Below are positions 1 to 13,400 of a stretch of 64,000 nucleotides of DNA, piece by piece. Source of the DNA: Tethya wilhelma (taxonomy: Eukaryota; Porifera; Demospongiae; Tethyida; Tethyidae); assembly GCA_964030475.1 (NCBI GenBank), contig CAXIPT010000002.1, forward strand, positions 1,872,519-1,936,518. Reading direction: 5' to 3'. Below the pieces are notes generated by a model. That model searched no databases. It was not told where the DNA came from and saw nothing but the letters and a program-made list of their open reading frames with translations. How positions within the stretch are numbered: position 1 is the first letter of the stretch; every line of letters starts with the position of its first letter. The position numbers and the translations under genes are program-made.

Positions 1-887
1 AGTCGGGGGTTCTGAGTTGATTGATAAGCCACCTCATTGTCCTTTATAAATGCTTTTACTTTACTAAATGCCTCCTCAATCGGATTAAGATCCGGGCTGT
101 ATGGAGGTAAGAATCGAATCAGAACTCCAGCAGCGGACAAGATATCCAAAACAGGACCCACGTGGTGGATTGAAGCATTATCCATCACGAGGACTGACCT
201 GGGATTATCACCATCAAAGGGTAGCATAATATTAAGTAATGATCTTTGTATAAAGTTAAGAAAAATGTCTCCATTGACACTGCCTTCAACTAAATAGAAA
301 TCTTCAATACCTCTTGTAGTCATCACACTAATTGCAGAAATGCGCTGTCCATACACAAATAACCTGTGGTTGACTGGTGTTATTCCTCTCAAACCATATC
401 CAAATTGTCTGACCAAGTTCCGTCTGTCATGGCCTGTTTCATCAACAAACACTAGCATATCTGGATCAAACACATCGATATCTGCCATGTATTGACCTCT
501 GAGCACATCTGATTGACCTGTGGCAACTAGTTTCATCTTCTGTCTTGTCAGTCCCAGTCGTTTTGCTGTGCGACAGATAGTGGCACAGCTGACCCATTTT
601 CCAGTTATATCGTATAACTCTTCCTGTACCTCTCTTAAGTAAATTCCAGGTTTACTTAAAAATGATTGTAGAACAGTAAGTTGTTCAAAATCATCCAATA
701 TTCTGTCAGGACCATGCTTATGTTGTACAGATTGTACATCACCAGTTGTGTAATAAAGATGCAGGAATCGCTCAACGGAAGAGTGACTAACATACATTTC
801 TTTTGCTACTTGAGCAATGGTTTTCCCCTGTAAACAAACCATAAATACGATTCTCCACCGCAAGTCTTCGGAGTAGCACACAGGCAT
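1..887 (-). CDS. Tc1/mariner-IS630-like transposase (DD34E), 3' end outside the window
   Basis: One open frame runs on the minus strand from the ATG at 887 to the window edge, about 295 codons without a stop. The N-terminal third looks like a helix-turn-helix DNA-binding region (LRWRIVFMVCLQGKTIAQVA near residue 9). The catalytic DDE triad is visible: Asp in VFVDETG, Asp in SVLVMDNASIH and Glu in SPDLNPIEEAF, with 34 residues between the second Asp and the Glu. That spacing is typical of Tc1/IS630 enzymes, which cut and paste DNA in the nucleus. No frameshift or stop is seen, so this copy may be young. The stop codon and the far inverted repeat lie outside, so full coding capacity cannot be judged. 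Family call is firm; subfamily is not. Confidence 0.87.
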   Translation of the reverse strand, partial: MPVCYSEDLRWRIVFMVCLQGKTIAQVAKEMYVSHSSVERFLHLYYTTGDVQSVQHKHGPDRILDDFEQLTVLQSFLSKPGIYLREVQEELYDITGKWVSCATICRTAKRLGLTRQKMKLVATGQSDVLRGQYMADIDVFDPDMLVFVDETGHDRRNLVRQFGYGLRGITPVNHRLFVYGQRISAISVMTTRGIEDFYLVEGSVNGDIFLNFIQRSLLNIMLPFDGDNPRSVLVMDNASIHHVGPVLDILSAAGVLIRFLPPYSPDLNPIEEAFSKVKAFIKDNEVAYQSTQNPR

Positions 888-1234
888 TTTCAAAATTTTT
901 AGCGCATGCGTACTGAATTGCACGTATAATAATACTGCATGCTACTCGTATACTTGGGTATTATAAGTAACACGCATGCATATTATAGTATCAAGGTGTT
1001 TCCCCTACAAACCACAATTCAATTAAGTACAAGCGCGGTTACTAGCTTCAACTTCCACACCCTCAACCTACTTGCAAACCTCTGTAGGATTGGTTAAAAT
1101 AAGTGGCAGGAAGCTCTACTTGTGCAAAGACTGCTGTCTGTGGGTAAATTATATGTAATGTTATTTTAACACCCACTTAACTTGACCACCATTTACAACT
1201 GTGGTCATTACTGGTAATGTGCAATCAACAGATT
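888..1234. other. Non-coding flank between transposase and receptor gene
   Basis: No gene is seen. The first part is AT-rich flank of the transposon and may hold its terminal inverted repeat, but the matching end is not in the window. Confidence 0.5.
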
Positions 1235-1489
1235 CTCCCATTTTTTTTGCAGAACTAGCGAGACCAAGTATTAAATGCTACATATCACTTCCTGTCCAAA
1301 AGCATTTGAGCCTAAATTCATTGCATTTCAGCAGTTGTGTTTCTATGCCCAAAATTCTACTTAAAGTATTCTGATCAAGACTTTTCTTGCATGCAGTTTG
1401 TCAGCTACAATGAAGGCAGTTGTCATTGTAATCCTGTTTGCCCTTTTGTCAGTTTGTACTGGTGAGTCTGATTGCACTAGCTGTCAATA
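1235..1489 (+). promoter_or_regulatory. Duplicated 5' region (upstream sequence, signal exon, donor), copy 1
   Basis: This stretch contains the immediate upstream region of the receptor gene, its first coding exon (1410-1461) and about 28 nt of intron 1. It is repeated with scattered differences at 42730-42985. Blocks such as CACTTCCTGTCCAAAA, CAGCAGTTGTGTT, TCTGATCAAGACT and the whole exon match. Promoter and 5' UTR function is inferred from position; no TATA box or initiator was identified. Confidence 0.6.
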
Positions 1490-4400
1490 ATTATAGCCTA
1501 GCTGGCATGCTCAGGCATGACTAATGTGTCTACACAGAGTATACTGTTCATGTATGTAATATATAGTATGTGATGGTTTAAGTCCTGTTTCAGACTTGGT
1601 ACAGTCGTATGATATTATTGTACCTTGCACGAAAAACTTTGCAACATATTGACTAGTTTGCAAAACAACATTGCAGAGTCATCAACAATGCAAAGCTTTA
1701 TCATGTTATACATGTATGTACAATAGATACGTATACATATGTACACTTGCAACTGGCCTAGCTTCGCTACAACTCCCATGGAACAACTAAAAATAGTGTT
1801 CGTGACAGCAGTATATATTAAAAACACAGCTAACGTACAGTTACTGCTTGACTAGCTGCTCAGTTTTGTCAATCACTGTAAAGTTCAGCAAGCGGTGGTA
1901 TATCTGAGAGGTGAGAGTAGTGTGTAGACTGCTGGCCCATGATAAAAAGCGTTGAAATGGACAGCGTGCTAGCATAAGAATGAGACGCTACCTTCAGATA
2001 TGGACATGCCTTCATTAGGACCTGGAACTGAGCCAGACCAAAACACAGTACCATCAATATCTCCAGCCATAGCCTCATCCCCAGGACTGAAAGCAGCACC
2101 AGTTAGACCGTTCAAAAGAGCAGTACCATATTCTATGCTATGGGATTAATTCCAGAAGATGGGATAGAAGAATAGTCAGTATCATTGGTAAGCCTGGAAA
2201 GCTGGATGGAAGCTGATTAGCATTCCATGGCAAACAATTGTCATCTGCATCTACTGCACAAAATTAATATGGAAGGCTGTGGTAGTCAGAGAGGACACAC
2301 CAAAAGAATGTGCACTAGCAGAGCCTCTGTTAGTGATCAAAGAAGATTAAGTTGAAGGTGGGAGAAATGATTTATATGCATTTACTAATCTTGCTTATTG
2401 TGTTTACTTGACCTAAGAGGTGCTTTAAGTTGATTTCATGGTCTAAAAAGTCCTGATATTCAAATCTAATTGGTTATAGAAAATTAATGTGTATGTTATG
2501 TTGAGTTTAGCCAAATTAAGCACTAAGCTGTTATAATTCTTCTTCCAATGGCCAAAAACTGTATAGTTATATTCACTGGATGGATTGCAACCTTTTAAAA
2601 GCTTTACTTTAGTGGAAAATGACCTCATAAATTATAGTTTTGTAGCTGTAGAGTTGCTGTACATATAATCAAACTTATTAATGTGTTTAAATGTATTATG
2701 GCCCTTGTTACAATCTAAATGTTGTCCTTTATGGATACTCTCCTTTGTGGTGTAGTGTTGCTATAGCCAATAGTTGCTTGCTACAGCCTGCAGCCACATT
2801 TATTGGCAATGAAAACAGCAGCTGTGCATGTGGGAAGTGTCAGCAGATCTGGTAGATAGCTTGTGGCCAGCAGAGCAGTGCATACCTTGCACCTTAGATC
2901 TTTAGTTAAAGATGTAGAATTTTTATACCGGTGCATGACGTAGAATTATTGTCTCAAAATTTAATACTATTTTCCAACAATTTTTAATGAATTGTTTTCA
3001 AAGAAGAAAACCCTCAAAAAAGAAGTGCCAAAAAGAAAGCAAATCAGAAGCAGAAGCGTAATTCTAAAGAAAAGAAAAAATAATTAACCATCCATTTCTT
3101 CAAGGTTTGTCATAAAGCGTAACCTGATTTTGCTAGCATGTAATAGTGCAAACTATAGTACATTGAACACAATTTTGTTTTCCTACAAATCTACTCAGTG
3201 TAGTTAAGGATGCCTCAAAAGTTAAGGAAAGTTAAAGACCTATAATTAAAAACAAACCCTTTCGTGTTTTAGCTATACTCTTGCATTAGTAGACCAAACT
3301 TGGTGATCATCGTATTATTATTATTATTTGACATAAATTATGAAAATAAAAGTCAAATAATGTTTGCGGGCATGGCAACATCACCAAATACATACTTTTG
3401 AAAATGAGGATCACTGGCACTCATTGCGGAACACTAATTTTTTACTGACACATACATCTTAACTGGAAGATATCAGATCTGCCTGGAAATTTGGGTAGAT
3501 ATAAGCAATACGCATATACAATTAGGTGTGCAATATTTCCATATTTTGCTCTGTATCTACTAAACGATATATCCGGGACCAAATTTCCAGGCAGATTCAA
3601 TATCTTAATAATAATGCAATATTCAAGCAAAATAATAATATTATAAAAACAGTCTAGAAAATAGTCCTAATGATCCTCATTTTTGCTTAAAGGTATTACA
3701 ATGTGGCCATGCTCCTGCCCCACTCCCAAAAGTCACATGACACCAAAACTTTAAAATGTGGTGCATCAACAGCTATTTAATTGATACCCTTCTATATTTT
3801 TGCCCATTTTAAAAGTTAAGTCATCCTTAACTACACTGAGTATATAGGAGGAGCATCATTCATATGAGTCCAGATGCAGGAGTCCAACTTGATCAGAGTA
3901 AATTGATGCATGTAAACTCAGCCCAAATCAGCTTCATGCTATCCTCCTGCTGCTCATCATCCTTATTACCTTTCAAGGGAGGAAACTTTCCCATCGTACG
4001 GCCACCTAATTGCATGAATGCAGAGTAGTGATATATAATTGGCACGTGGTGTGATCAAACTTAGCTAGGTTTCTTTCCTGGCCCATGGTCTATGTGGTAT
4101 TATGTCTTTCTACAACATGCAATATTAACAACAACTCTCTTAGGAACTGTGTCAAACATAGAAATCATGATGTTTTCTGATATTTTGTGAGGGTTTTTAT
4201 CTGTTAGTATACACAGGCAACAGAAACAATGTGGTCAGCTATTACTACAGCTGTAGTAGCTCTGTAAGCACATTTTAATAGTGAGGTTTCTAGACATGTT
4301 TGATTTCCTGCCTACTATATGCCTGGTGGCTGTACATTATTCCACTTCATAATAATTGTAAATCCTTATTGCCTTGTCTCTAACATTAAAATGTTTGATT

Positions 4401-7400
4401 AAAGGAACTGTGTAGCAATCATACGTATATGGTAGTGCGTATAGTAGGAATGGGCTGACTGTCCCATAGATACAATAGAAAATTTTGGTCACTATAAAAA
4501 TCTAGCCAAACAAAATGAAACTTTCAAAGTTGCTCAGAGGCTCTCATTGACAGAATACCAACTGCATGCAAGGTCTAAAACTCACAAAAACTTTCCTCAG
4601 CACTCGTCGAGAGCGCTAGTGGAAATTAAGCCACAATAATGCCATTTTTGTTCTGCTAACGTACGTACTTACTAGTCTATCGGCACGTTCTAGCAGAGGT
4701 CGCTCTGCAACTGCAATATCATTAAAGCTCATAATTATTGACAAGCTTGCCAAAACTAAGTAGGTGCGAACAACCTCAATGCAAACATTACCACGCGCAG
4801 TGTAGTAGTGGCTGTTCATAGAAGCCACGTGCAGGTAACATCCCTCGTGCATAAATTTATTTCTTCTGACCAATCAGATTTTAGTACCCGAGATTTTCTG
4901 TACTAATCAAGAGTGACCTCTGCTAGACCTACCTTAAGGTGTGCATGGTGTCCTACATGTGTAGGTATACATGTACATTCGAGTGTAGTAAACAACTTGT
5001 GAAGTTTCACAGTGTTAGCAAAGTTTATTTTTGTGCCAGGTACTGTATACTCAGATTAATTTGTGACAAAAATTATTGAATAAAACTATAATTTTTATAC
5101 AGCTTTTCACCATTTCTTTGACTTCTATGACTACTATGACTATTATGACTACTATGGTGATCATAATGGTGGCCCTGGTGAGCACATGACAGATATTCAG
5201 GATATTCGTCTAGTTGATGGTCCATTTGGAGATCACACGGGCAGAGTGGAAGTAATGTACAATGGTACATGGGGTACAATTTGTGATAGAGACTGGTCAA
5301 TTTCTGATGCAAGAGTGGCTTGCAGGTATAACAGTGTACATGTCATGCAATTTAGGTTGTACATAACGTTCAATGCCTACATTTCTAGAATGCTAGGATT
5401 TGAAGATGCTCTCTGCACAGCTCCCTCTTTACAGTTTGGTCGGGCCAATTCCTTAACTCCAATTTGGATGTCAAATGTTAGGTGTAATGGTGATGAACTT
5501 AGCTTGGACAAGTGCTACTTTAGAGGCTGGGGGGTTCCTTACTGCTTTTTCTTTGAATATGCAGGAGTGATATGTGAAATTAGTGAGTTATGCATAAACC
5601 TATAGTTCATTCATGCTCTTTTTTTCTGATTGCTAAAGATACAATTTTCTTCCTGGGATACTTTCAGTCCAATACCTCTATATTCTAAAACAATAGCACT
5701 ATTAAATTTTGTTTGTTACAGTGTCCAATAATTATTATAACCTTTAGCTACTTAGCAATTTTATAGCAATTACACTGTCTACAAGTTTTGTAATTTGAAT
5801 AGACTCCTCCAGGTCTCAAAATCATAGAAAGCTAGCTATACATGACACATATAGGCATTCCACCTGCCTAGCTGTTTATGTCCATACATTTTGCATTACC
5901 GAAAACAATTATTAAGTAAGTACTATAATTTTTTTTGCGATTTTAGCAAACCAAGGCATTCTTCACAAACTAAGTGTAGGTTAAAATGAGGAAATAATAA
6001 TTATGTATAAAAATTAATATTAATAGAAATGAAAGCTTAAAATAGTTCTTTAAAATTATGTAATTTAGATATGGGCATGACTCATGAAAAAAATATATTA
6101 CCAGTTGATATCAAAGCCACAAAGCTAAAGGTTATGTGGACTTTCATTTTACTTTGATGTTAAGTTTGTGTTATTGCTGAGCCTTGTGATGTTGATAATT
6201 GTGTCTAGCCATATTATTGCCAGTTAGAAGTATGGCAATGCATGTGTTTGGACTAATGGAACATGTCATTGATTTGTCAAACACACCCTAATCTCAGAAT
6301 GCATGGCCTGTGCATGTTGTATCTCTCATACAGATAGTACTGATGTTGAAACTCCAAGTGATATTACCTTATTGGATTCCACAACCACTGCATTGACAAT
6401 TGGATTGAGTGTAGGTTGCTGTAGAACTACTTAACAATAATTTGAATCTCTATGACAAATACCATAATTCTAATTGTCAATCAAAAGTCTCTATCAGCAT
6501 AGAGACCTAAACGTTCTAGTAGGTTTATAAATGTGCCTGCATGAGGCAAACAATTCAATGGTTGAACATCAGTAAATATATGTAGTAAGCAGTAAGTGTC
6601 ATCTCCTGTTTTGTTGGGAAAAAAAAAAGACTTGGGATAATTATTATGACTATTAAAAATATAATAATAATTATAACCTAACAAAATCTCAGTGATGGCA
6701 AGCCAGCTCTATGACTCATATAGGTTACATTTTTATTAGAACGTCATATTCTGTTGTTGTTTTGTTAGTCAACCTGCTCTCTATTCTAATACTAATTGAA
6801 CGATCTCTAGAGATCTGATGGTGTGAGGCTGTAAGTATAATTATAGGATATTTTAGTGGAAAGTACTAGCTGAGGTGCTAATAGTATTATTTCCAGCACA
6901 AAAACGGTTAAATACAAAGCAGAATTAAGAATTATCTATGCTAGCCAAGTATATAACTATGGTAGTCGTATATATACTTTAGTCATTATAACAGGTAAGT
7001 TATCAAAGGCTCACATAATAATTAAGCAGTCAGTACAACACTGTTAAGAACGTGTTTGTTGGAAGTATTATAACAATAATCAATCTTCTTGTATTTTTTT
7101 CAGTACTCTTCATTTCCTCATAGTGCTTCAACTGTCCGTTTTGTTCTAACTTATAACTCTGATGATAGTCCTCTTACAAGATATCGGTTCTTCACATTTT
7201 CCCAATTCACTAATCAAACAGACTATAACGTAACACTCACCAATCTCAATCGGGACACCAACTATACAGTACAAGTTCAAGCACAGTTTCGATACTCTTA
7301 CTGCTACTCATACATTTCTGGAGAGTTCTCTAATGCTTCCGTGTTTCATACAAATGCAACTCGTAAGTTAACATAAAATTAATTATGGACAATAGCATTA

Positions 7401-10400
7401 TAAATATTTTTGAGAATTGTATTCTAGTACATTTATCTTGATGTGTTTGATCATAAGTACATAGCTATATAAATACAAATCTAAAATTTAATACACTTTG
7501 CAATTTTGACTTTATCTATTTCAGGCAAGATATCGGACATTCCAATCAGACTAGTATCACCAATTAGTGGACTGGACTTTCTAGGACGTGTTGAAGTATT
7601 TTATAACAATCAATGGGGCACTGTCTGTGATGACTTTTTCTCAACTTCTGAAGCTAGAGTTGTGTGTGGAATGCTAAATTATACCGGAGCTATATGTGCA
7701 GTGCGATCTGCCGAAATGGGACGGGGAAGTGGTAAGTGTTTATGTGATTTACTGATTAGAATATTGAAATGGTCGGCTTGCGTGTCCATGCCACTATTAT
7801 TTTGACTGTTTTGCTCTAATCTATTTAGGCCAGATTTGGTTAGATGATGTCCAATGCAGAACTGGACAGGAGAGAATTGAGGACTGTGATTTCAATGGTT
7901 GGGGTGTTAACGATTGTACACACCATGACGATGTTGGTGTGATCTGTAGGCCAGGTATGTATAGTGTCTTTAAACAGTTGCTACAATGTAGAAATTATGT
8001 GATTTACGTAACTTCAAGTATAATTATCATTATTAATTTTAATAAATTATGTGTATCCAGATGATTTTCCTGATCCAGTAGACAATGTTACAATTTTAAG
8101 AGCTGCTTCAGACTCAATCACACTTGGCTGGAATGTGAGACACCATTATGTACACTTTGGCAGGTAGAATCAAATTTAAAGCTTTGTATTTACAGCCTGT
8201 TAGGTTTCCTGACAGTCCTACAGTTGGAAGATATTTTATCCGTTATAAACAAGAAGGATCATTTTATTCCAGAACTGCTGTGGTACCAGCAACAGAATCA
8301 CAGTACTCTATACAAGGACTTCGGTTGAAAGTAGACTACAACATTACTGTGACTGCTCAAGTCCGATTTACATATTGCTATAACTACATCTCCTTTGCTA
8401 AATCTGACAGCATCATAGGAACAACTCAAGAAACAGGTTGTGTATTGCATGTAAATCTTCATGTCCTGTACTGTACATACTAATGATATTTCTGTTCTCC
8501 CCTTCTAATTAGCCCCTTCACTTCCTCCTACATATTTCCATGTTGTGGTGATCAACTGTACGGCTCTTGAAGTTCAATGGGATCTCCCACCTAGAGAGGG
8601 TCGAAATGGAGTAATTCGTGGCTATAAACTCTTCTATAGGGATACCAGTGGCAGAGAGGTGCTCATTAACATTACTAGCAATGCCATATTAGAGTACATT
8701 ATTGGAGACCTTCAACCAGGAATGGCCTACACTGTTAGTGTACTTGCATATACTGTTGCTGATGGCCCGAGAAGCATTCATTTGATAGCAGTAACACTTA
8801 ATTCATGTAAGTTATATACCCAGTATTTATTGTAGCATATATATTATAGCAAGTTAATTAATGCCTTCTATAGAAAACTGCTATTTTTCGTAATACCCAA
8901 TTTTAAAGTTGGTTCCACATTAATACCTATATTGTGCGTTAAGGGAGAGCTAACACAAATCATGTATTAAATGCCTTATTTCAAATTAATGGTACAAGCA
9001 CGTAAGTAGTACAAAGTAGTGTTTTTGTCTGTACCATGTACAAATAATGTTAGAATTTTTTGTTGTATATAATTATGAGAAAAAATGTAATTCCTGAAGA
9101 TAATTTTAGCTTTATAAATACATTTTTTGTTGTGGCTTGTATCTATGTGTATAATATATATATACTAGTCATGGCTGAGCTAAGATAAATACTTATACGT
9201 GAGAACATCCTATAATCAAAGAAAAGTGTATGAATTAAATCACTGAAATATGCAGAGAGAGTCCCAAAGGAAAGACAGCTGCTTGACAGTTTATAGCATT
9301 GTACTAGACCCTTGGCTCACCAGAAATGTCAACCCAACCACTACCAAACCTTTTCACTTAATGTGACACATTTATCTCGCATTAATGTGGGTTCATCAAT
9401 GTCATTAGTAAATAAAACACCCTGGCTAATAACCAAGGCTAGCTAATGTATACATTTATGAATATAAGTTAAGTTCGTCCTTTTATTCAGGTGATGACCT
9501 ATGTATTACTGGTTTTGGAATATTTGGTGATGGTTTTGATAAAGCACAAAGGTTTACCTACAATCGCGGAGATCTCAGAGTTCATTGTACTACTCGTAAT
9601 AAAGATGCAGATGTTGATTGGTTCTTTTCCAATGGAACTAAAGTTGGTACTATTGACAGAAACTTTCGCGAAGGACACCATGCCAATGGTACAACAGTTC
9701 TACAAATTGCAAGTGGTCGTACACTGAGCTACTGTGATGGTGGAGTGTTTACTTGTGTTGCCAATTGCACAAGTGGTGTTGAAAAGAAAAAGTTTACTCT
9801 AATTATAAACAGTAAGTAGTTATTATTGAAAGATTCTCATTATTACACTGTTTATTATTTGCAGGCAGTCCACCAATTCCAACTAAACCAGTTGTTTTGT
9901 CTGTCAAGAGTACATCAATTACCATTGGCTGGGATGAAAATGAATGCAATGGTGGCCATGCATTGAGCAGCTTTACAATCCGTTACTCTGAAGATGATGG
10001 CACTTATTTTGGACGAAGTTTTACAATTAGAAATATTGACCCATCTCGACGGAACTACACTATTGATGATTTGTCACCAGAAACTTCTTATGAGTTCAGA
10101 ATTCAGGCTGTTAGCGTCGACCTTCGTACAAGTTCTTCTTCACTAACAACTACCATTACAACACTTCCACCAGGTGATAATATGTACCTGTAGAGTGATG
10201 TAGACCACGTCATAATATTATTATCTAACATTGTTTTCTATGCTAGCACCTTCGCCTCCACGTAATGTAAGAGTACGTATGGTGACACCATTTATAGTTG
10301 AGGTCACCTGGCGTACACCAGCCACACCAATGGGGGTCATAGTCCACTATACTGTTTATGCCATACCTCTGAGGATACTACGAGATCGCCAAAAGAGACA

Positions 10401-13400
10401 GACCGAAGTTTCACCCTCAAGCGTGATTAGAACAGTAAGTATCTATGTTACATTAAAATCAATTACTTACATTTATTGTTGTATGCCGTTTAGATATTTC
10501 CCAGCACTGCTAGAGCTGGAAATGTCACTTTGGAATCATTTGATCAAACCTATCACTTCCATGTAACTGCATCTACCCAAGGACCTGATTCTTTTAATGA
10601 AGGAGAATTTTCAGCTGTCAATCCAAACTCAATAATCTTCATACCAACCCCAGGTTTGTATAGATTGGAACCATATACTATTTTTCAATAAAAAGGCTGC
10701 AAGTATGGGCACTGTATACATTATTGCAAAATTTCAATGTGCTCTATTGGTATAATACTATATGTAATATCTGTGCTGCACACATGATAACAATTATTTA
10801 GTTGAACTCTTTTCTATAAATTTAGCATACATATATGTATTATGAAAGTTAATGAATTACTTATTGCCATCTATAGGTAGACCAGCTCCTCTAAATGTCC
10901 GTGTTACTAAAACAACGAATGCAAGTATTTATCTTGCTTGGGACTTGCCCCCACCTCCAGTGGAACCAATACAAAACTTTAAGGTATATAATCATGTTGA
11001 GTCAAACTTGAAGCAAAGAACATATTATTTGGACAGATACGAAGAGAAACATGCCCAATTTCTAAAATATTGTATATACACCTAATTATAATTACATGCA
11101 TATTGATTATATCTTGGAAGAAACTAAAGGGTACCCAAATTTTCAGACAGATCTGATGTCTTATAGTTAAGATCTACTTGAAAGCAAAAAATTGGACTCA
11201 TACAATGAGCGTTAGCATTCGGCATTTTCAAAAGTATGTATTTTCTAGTGTGGCCATGCCCACAATAATTTTCTGACTTTTATTTTCACAATTTACATCA
11301 AGTACATAAAAAATACGACTACCTAGTTTGGTTGTCTAACTACAAAGTATAGTCAAAACACAAAAGGGTTTGTATATAATTAGTGCACTACTGTTCGAAA
11401 ATGTCTTAACGTTGTGGGAAAAATGTCTCAAAAGCATGTTTGAATTTAGTATGAATATAATCTCAATAAGATGTCTGAAAAAAGTATAAATAGTATATGA
11501 CCCATTGTCTTACTTTGATCTTGCAAAAGTATGACAAAATCTTAAAATGATTTGACCCATTGGCTTAATTACATCTTGACAAAGTATGACTTAATCTTAA
11601 CATAATCTGATCCATTATCTTACTAACATCTTGATAATGTATTATTTTCTATGCATAACGTCTGACTCAATCCTATGTGCATAATTGAGACGATTGGTAA
11701 GAAATAAGTCCGAATAACTTGATAAATATAAAGATCAGTACAAGTTCACGAGTGATTGGTAAGAAATAAGTCCAAATAACTTGATAAATATAAAGATCAG
11801 TACAAGTTCACGAGTGATTGGTAAGGAATAAGTCCAAATAACTTGATAAATATAAAGATCAGTACAAGTTCACAAACAAGTGATTGATAGGGAATAAAAT
11901 AATAAAGATCATTCATGAGTGATTGGTAAGGAATAATAGAATCAAAGTCATCAAGTAATTGGTAGGGTACGGTATAAATATAAAGATCAAACGAATATTA
12001 TGGGGGAAGTTCACATTCAAGTGATTGGTTGAGAACTCACGATTTCAATCAAATTAGTGGTACAACCTGTCCACTGGCACAGGCAGCCGTTTCCTCCTTG
12101 AGTGTTCCAAACATGTCGTCTTCCAAATAAAGTGTTCATTTGGCTATAGATGTATGTACATGTATAATACACACACAAAAATAATAATGTAAATTGACCG
12201 CAATAAGAGTCCTGGACCACTGTTGTCCGTACATTTTGTGCATTACATGTACATGAACATCCACACATCCCAATCACATTTCTTGAAATGCTGACAAAAA
12301 AGAAAAAAATGCAAAAAAACTTTTTTGTCTTCCAAAATGGTGAATATTGTGGCATATCCTAGCCTTGTTCCCAGACCTTCCCCTTTGACCTTTAATACAC
12401 ACGCTCGAGGCTGGAATGTCTGACAGTAGAACTCAGCTAGGTGCAAGGCCATTTCTCTCTTAGTTCATACCCAATTTGATAGTGAGCTTTATCTAGAATC
12501 ATGCTACTTTCCCTGTTGTGTGAGTTTAGTAAAACTTTCACACTATAAGCAGAGCTCCTTTGATTCTCATATATAGGTGCATGCAAAACGACTAGTCTTT
12601 TACTTTGTGAGAAGTGACTGAAACAATGACCAGAAAATGGACAAGTTGCTACAAGGAAAGGCACGACCAACAAGTACAGTATGTGTGGCCCAGAAATAAA
12701 AAAACAACTGTACACATGAACATTTCCCCTACAAACTAAACCAACAGTAATCTTGTTTTCGTAGCCTATTGTATGATAAGTAAGCATTTACCTCCAGATC
12801 TTGAACATCATCCTTTCCATTAACAGTTGCATATAGGGGTTCACTGGTAGAAGTTTTCCAGAAAGATATATGGTAGGAAACATGTCTGAAACAAAAAGTG
12901 TACAAGGAAGTACAGAGCTAGAAAAAGGGGGTATAACAGTAGGGTGGGTATGGTGCATGTACATGTATATAACTCACTGTCTACTTTGTTCACATTAATC
13001 CCTTTTGCAATGAGCTTTTCGTCCTTCAATACATGAATTATATTTCTATATGAATACAAGTACACAGTAGATTCACAAATTATGTATTGGAAAAATATGT
13101 ACCCTTTTTGAAAATATTTGCTGCAGTCAGGTACATCGGATTCCTGTTCCGATTGTATTATTGGACCCTTCCCTACTTGAGTCTTGCCAGAAAACCTATA
13201 TAACAGTGTGTGCATGTGACACAATGTCATACAAAAGATGAAGGTATAACTTAACACGAACATTGATATCTTCATACTTCGCTTACATGAAGTTAATTTC
13301 TTTCCTTGCTTGTAACATTGGATTTCATCTTTGTCTGTAGTTCTGTATAAATGTGAACAGTACATAATCAAATACTAAAACTCTAGATCAAGCCAAGCTG

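Larger units (their letters stand above)
1462..5102 (+). other. Intron 1 of the receptor gene (3.6 kb)
   Basis: The intron is bounded by GTGAGT and an AG acceptor and holds a foldback element (3194-3840) and a fragment of a composite repeat (4402-4680). Two stretches look weakly coding: a minus-strand reading at 1985-2160, and a Lys/Arg-rich plus-strand frame near 3004-3081 that ends in TAA. Neither has a complete gene structure. The rest shows nothing recognisable. Confidence 0.6.
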
